Below are positions 42,206 through 44,822 of a stretch of DNA of 44,822 nt, piece by piece. Origin of the DNA: an uncultured Ignavibacterium sp. (GTDB taxonomy: Bacteria; Bacteroidota; Ignavibacteria; Ignavibacteriales; Ignavibacteriaceae). Location: assembly GCA_937942875.1 (NCBI GenBank), contig CALEBT010000002.1, forward strand, positions 1 through 44,822. Reading direction: 5' to 3'. The position numbers and the translations under genes were made by a program. Under the pieces are notes generated by a model. It was given only the letters and a program-made list of their open reading frames with translations. It had not been told where the DNA came from and made no database searches. The stretch's first letter is position 1. The number at the start of each line of letters is the position of its first letter.

Positions 42206-43211
42206 TTCTTATTTCTCATTGAAGTTTGAAAACGATACTCTTCATTTTATTGATCAAACCAAATTGCCATTTGAAGAGACCTATATCTCTGCTGATTCCT
42301 ATGAGCGAATCTCAGAAGCAATTGAAAAGCTTGAGATAAGAGGTGCTCCTTTAATCGGAATTGCTGCTGCTTATGCTATCGCTTTGGCATTCAAAAATAA
42401 CAACGTAAAATCAGAAAAATATTTTGATAAGGTTTATAAAAGATTAATTTCAACTCGTCCTACTGCTGTCAATTTATTTTATGCAGCAAATCTTATGAAA
42501 GAGCGATTTGAAAAGTTATCAGAAGAGGAAAATGTATTTTTACGCTTACTTGATACTGCCAGGGAAATTGAAAATTCTGAAAATCATAATTCTTCCCGTA
42601 TAGCTACATTAGGATTAAATATCTTTCATAAAAAGTCTAATGTTCTAACCCACTGTAATTCAGGAAGTTTAGCCGCCGGCTCTTTTGGCACAGCGTTAGG
42701 AATTATTAAAAATGCTTATGACCACGGTTTAGTTAATAAAGTTTACGTTGATGAAACCCGCCCATTATTACAAGGATTACGACTAACTTCTTTTGAATTA
42801 GATAAGTTAAAAATCCCTTTTACAGTTTTAACAGATTCAATGTCTTCTTCTTTGATGCAAAAAAATCAAGTTGATTTGGTAATTGTTGGCGCAGACAGAA
42901 TTGCACTTAATGGTGATACAGCAAATAAAATTGGTACATTATCTTTGGCTATAATATGCAGTTACTTTAATGTGCCATTTTTTGTTGCGGCACCATCTTC
43001 AACAATTGATAAGAAGATAATTTCAGGTGATGAAATAAAAATCGAATATCGAAGTAGTGAAGAAATTTATTCAATTAAACAGAATTTAATAGGTCTTCAG
43101 AACTGGGATTATTTCTCGCCGGCTTTTGATATTACTCCTGCACATCTGATTACCGGAATTATTACTGAAAAAAACATTTACCGATTTCCTTACAACTTCT
43201 TAAATGAGTGA
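42195..43211 (+). CDS. mtnA: S-methyl-5-thioribose-1-phosphate isomerase
   Basis: 338 residues from the ATG at 42195 (one TTG upstream is in frame). Motifs: IEKLEIRGAPLIGIAAAYA, STRPTAVNLFYA, NVLTHCNSGSLAAGSFGTALG (catalytic Cys), VYVDETRPLLQGLRLTSFEL and IVGADRIALNGDTANKIGT (catalytic Asp). It isomerises methylthioribose-1-phosphate to methylthioribulose-1-phosphate in methionine salvage; eIF2B-alpha-like relatives also accept other ribose phosphates. It overlaps pfkB by 11 nt and recO by 8 nt. No other methionine-salvage gene is in the window. Confidence 0.94.
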   Translation: MKNNSYFSLKFENDTLHFIDQTKLPFEETYISADSYERISEAIEKLEIRGAPLIGIAAAYAIALAFKNNNVKSEKYFDKVYKRLISTRPTAVNLFYAANLMKERFEKLSEEENVFLRLLDTAREIENSENHNSSRIATLGLNIFHKKSNVLTHCNSGSLAAGSFGTALGIIKNAYDHGLVNKVYVDETRPLLQGLRLTSFELDKLKIPFTVLTDSMSSSLMQKNQVDLVIVGADRIALNGDTANKIGTLSLAIICSYFNVPFFVAAPSSTIDKKIISGDEIKIEYRSSEEIYSIKQNLIGLQNWDYFSPAFDITPAHLITGIITEKNIYRFPYNFLNE

Positions 43212-43932
43212 AATAATCAAAACCCAAGCAATTGTGCTCAGTAAGATAAATTATTCTGAATCAAGTCTTATCGTTTCCTTATTCACAAAAAATAACGGAT
43301 TAACCTCTGCAATAATTAAAGGTGGACGAAGACCTAAATCGAAACTTACCTCTGTAGTTGATGTCTTAAATTTCATACAAATTATCTTATACAAAAAAGA
43401 ATCAAGAGAAATACAAATCATTTCATCCGCAGATTTAATTTCATATTATCCTAAAATTAAATCAAAGATTGAATTAACAGGTTACGCATTAGCGATATGT
43501 GAATTAATCAAAACCTTATTAGTGGAAAACGAATCTAACGAATTGATATTTAATGGATTAGTTAGAATCCTTTCTTTGATTGAAAATGAATCAGAACCGC
43601 CCGAAGTTCTTTTTGGAAGATTTTTAATATTTTTTGTAAAAGAAATCGGATACGAATTAAATCTTGAAACTTGTGAATTATGTGCTGCAGAATTAAAACC
43701 TAATAGCAGGATTGGTTATATTTCACCGTCAGGATTTATTTGCAGTAGATGCAGTGAGGATAAGCATATGAATGATTCGGAACTTTTTAATTATCTGTAT
43801 TGTCTAAAAAACAGAAAAAAAGTTAATTCTTTTTCAGAAAAAATTTATATGACAGGTAATCAGTTCTTAATCAATTATTTGAAAAGTCATATTGAATCTT
43901 TCAAAGGATTAAATTCTTTAACGATGCTTTAA
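43204..43932 (+). CDS. recO: DNA repair protein RecO
   Basis: 242 residues, the usual length. The OB fold at the N-terminus (TQAIVLSKINYSESSLIVSLFTKNNGLTSAIIKGGRRPKSKL) is followed by a helical part and a four-Cys zinc site (CELCAAEL...GFICSRC). RecO helps load RecA onto gapped DNA. Its ATG lies within the last codons of mtnA (8-nt overlap), so expression is coupled. The protease gene follows 21 nt later with a ribosome site GGAGG. Confidence 0.93.
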   Translation: MSEIIKTQAIVLSKINYSESSLIVSLFTKNNGLTSAIIKGGRRPKSKLTSVVDVLNFIQIILYKKESREIQIISSADLISYYPKIKSKIELTGYALAICELIKTLLVENESNELIFNGLVRILSLIENESEPPEVLFGRFLIFFVKEIGYELNLETCELCAAELKPNSRIGYISPSGFICSRCSEDKHMNDSELFNYLYCLKNRKKVNSFSEKIYMTGNQFLINYLKSHIESFKGLNSLTML

Positions 43933-43953
43933 AAATTATTGGAGGTTTTCTTG

Positions 43954-44822
43954 ATGGTTAATAAAAAAACAATCGTTGCCGCAATTATTTTAGTATCAGT
44001 CGGCATTTTATTCGGAGCATTACTTGTATCTGGTTTTGGTTTCGTTCGACCGGGTTTAGCAGATATCAATTTAGGTTCTCCAACTCCTCCTGTCAATCTT
44101 GATGCAGATGCTACCTCGTTTTCCAAAGCATTTATTGAAGTTGCTGAAAAAGTTACTCCTGCAATAGTTCAAATTTCAGTCGTTTCTGAAAGAGAAAATC
44201 CACAGGGTAATTTTTTCTTTTTCCCTTTCAGGGATTTTCAGGATATGCCAAGAGAACAACAGGGGACTGGCAGTGGAATAATTATTTCTGAGGATGGCTA
44301 CATTCTGACAAATAATCACGTGGTTGAAAAAGCTAATAGAGTAACTGTTAATCTTGCCGATAAAAGAACTTTTCAGGCAGAAGTAATTGGAACCGATCCA
44401 TTAACAGATTTGGCTGTAGTAAAAATTAATGCTTCAAATCTTACTGTTGCTTATTTGGGAGATTCTGACAATTTGAAAGTGGGTCAGTGGGTAATGGCAA
44501 TTGGTAATCCCCTGTCATTAGCTTCAACAGTTACTGCTGGTATTGTTAGTGCAATAGGTAGAGGTCAGCTTGGGTTAATACGAGATAGTTATGGAGTTGA
44601 GAATTTTATTCAGACTGATGCGGTAATCAATCCCGGTAATAGTGGTGGTGCTTTAGTAGATTTATCAGGTGCTGTTGTTGGAGTAAATACTGCTATAGCG
44701 ACTCGTGGCACGGGAACTTACATCGGATATGGTTTTGCAATTCCGATTAATCTTGCAAAAACAGTATCAAAAGAAATTATTGCTTATGGAAGAGTTAACA
44801 GAGGTTATATTGGAGTAAACAT
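43954..44822 (+). CDS. HtrA/DegP-type periplasmic serine protease (partial)
   Basis: 289 complete codons to the window end; the C-terminal part (PDZ domains) is missing. The ATG at 43954 follows GGAGG (43941-43945) by 8 nt; a TTG three bases earlier is also in frame. A hydrophobic N-terminal anchor (about 6-27, AAIILVSVGILFGALLVSGF) is followed by the trypsin-like domain with all three catalytic residues: His in ILTNNHVVE, Asp in DPLTDLAVVK, Ser in INPGNSGGALV. The catalytic part starts at about VTPAIVQI. DegP-type proteases degrade misfolded envelope proteins. Probably membrane-anchored. It follows recO on the same strand, 21 nt later. Confidence 0.93.
   Translation, partial: MVNKKTIVAAIILVSVGILFGALLVSGFGFVRPGLADINLGSPTPPVNLDADATSFSKAFIEVAEKVTPAIVQISVVSERENPQGNFFFFPFRDFQDMPREQQGTGSGIIISEDGYILTNNHVVEKANRVTVNLADKRTFQAEVIGTDPLTDLAVVKINASNLTVAYLGDSDNLKVGQWVMAIGNPLSLASTVTAGIVSAIGRGQLGLIRDSYGVENFIQTDAVINPGNSGGALVDLSGAVVGVNTAIATRGTGTYIGYGFAIPINLAKTVSKEIIAYGRVNRGYIGVN

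Overview
The window looks like a piece of chromosome from an Ignavibacteria-type member of the Bacteroidota/Chlorobiota group. The evidence is an AT-rich sequence, two secreted proteins ending in type IX secretion (T9SS) sorting domains with the NYPNPFN motif usual in that class, a TonB-dependent receptor, several outer-membrane barrels, and repeated Bacteroidota-type promoter elements (TAnnTTTG, in two cases with an upstream TTG/TTTG about 20 nt away). The assignment is an inference from these traits.

Layout. 1-1500: the start of a broken IS1380-like transposase (minus strand), tRNA-Leu(TAA), then a 170-bp tandem array made of degenerate tRNA-Val 5' parts that leads into an intact tRNA-Val(GAC). 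1526-9455: a three-gene operon for an outer-membrane barrel, a giant TANFOR-like secreted protein and a fibronectin-III-rich secreted protein, followed by a hydrolase remnant. 9962-15273: a DUF6600 protein, a YhhQ-like queuosine precursor transporter, a malic enzyme/phosphotransacetylase fusion (MaeB), a MITE-like inverted repeat, and a SixA-type phosphatase. 15353-21034: two T9SS beta-propeller proteins and a TonB receptor operon. 21123-24682: NUDIX and HAD hydrolases, and an overlapping UDP-glucose dehydrogenase/UDP-xylose synthase pair. 24907-26763: an operon of haem lipoprotein, YceI and DUF5777 barrel.

26882-32751 (minus strand) is a tight eight-gene operon: hrcA-grpE-dnaJ, a ComEA-like DNA-binding protein, a pseudopilin-like membrane protein, a PilM-like protein, rsmD and coaD. 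It joins the heat-shock chaperones to a small competence/pilus-like set. A decayed 600-bp stretch separates it from purM, a TatD-radical SAM fusion and clpS on the plus strand; a bacterial SET-domain gene and an adhesin-E-like gene face them. 37070-41025 is a four-gene multihaem cytochrome/outer-membrane barrel cluster with the composition of an extracellular electron-transfer conduit. The window ends with pfkB-mtnA-recO (all overlapping) and the first two thirds of an HtrA/DegP protease.

The items most worth following up are the tRNA-Val-derived palindromic repeat array, the porin-cytochrome cluster (4 + 14 + 7 candidate haem sites), the barrel/TANFOR/FN3 operon, the TatD-radical SAM fusion, and the pilus/competence genes inside the chaperone operon. 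All functions are read from sequence motifs by eye, with no database search.
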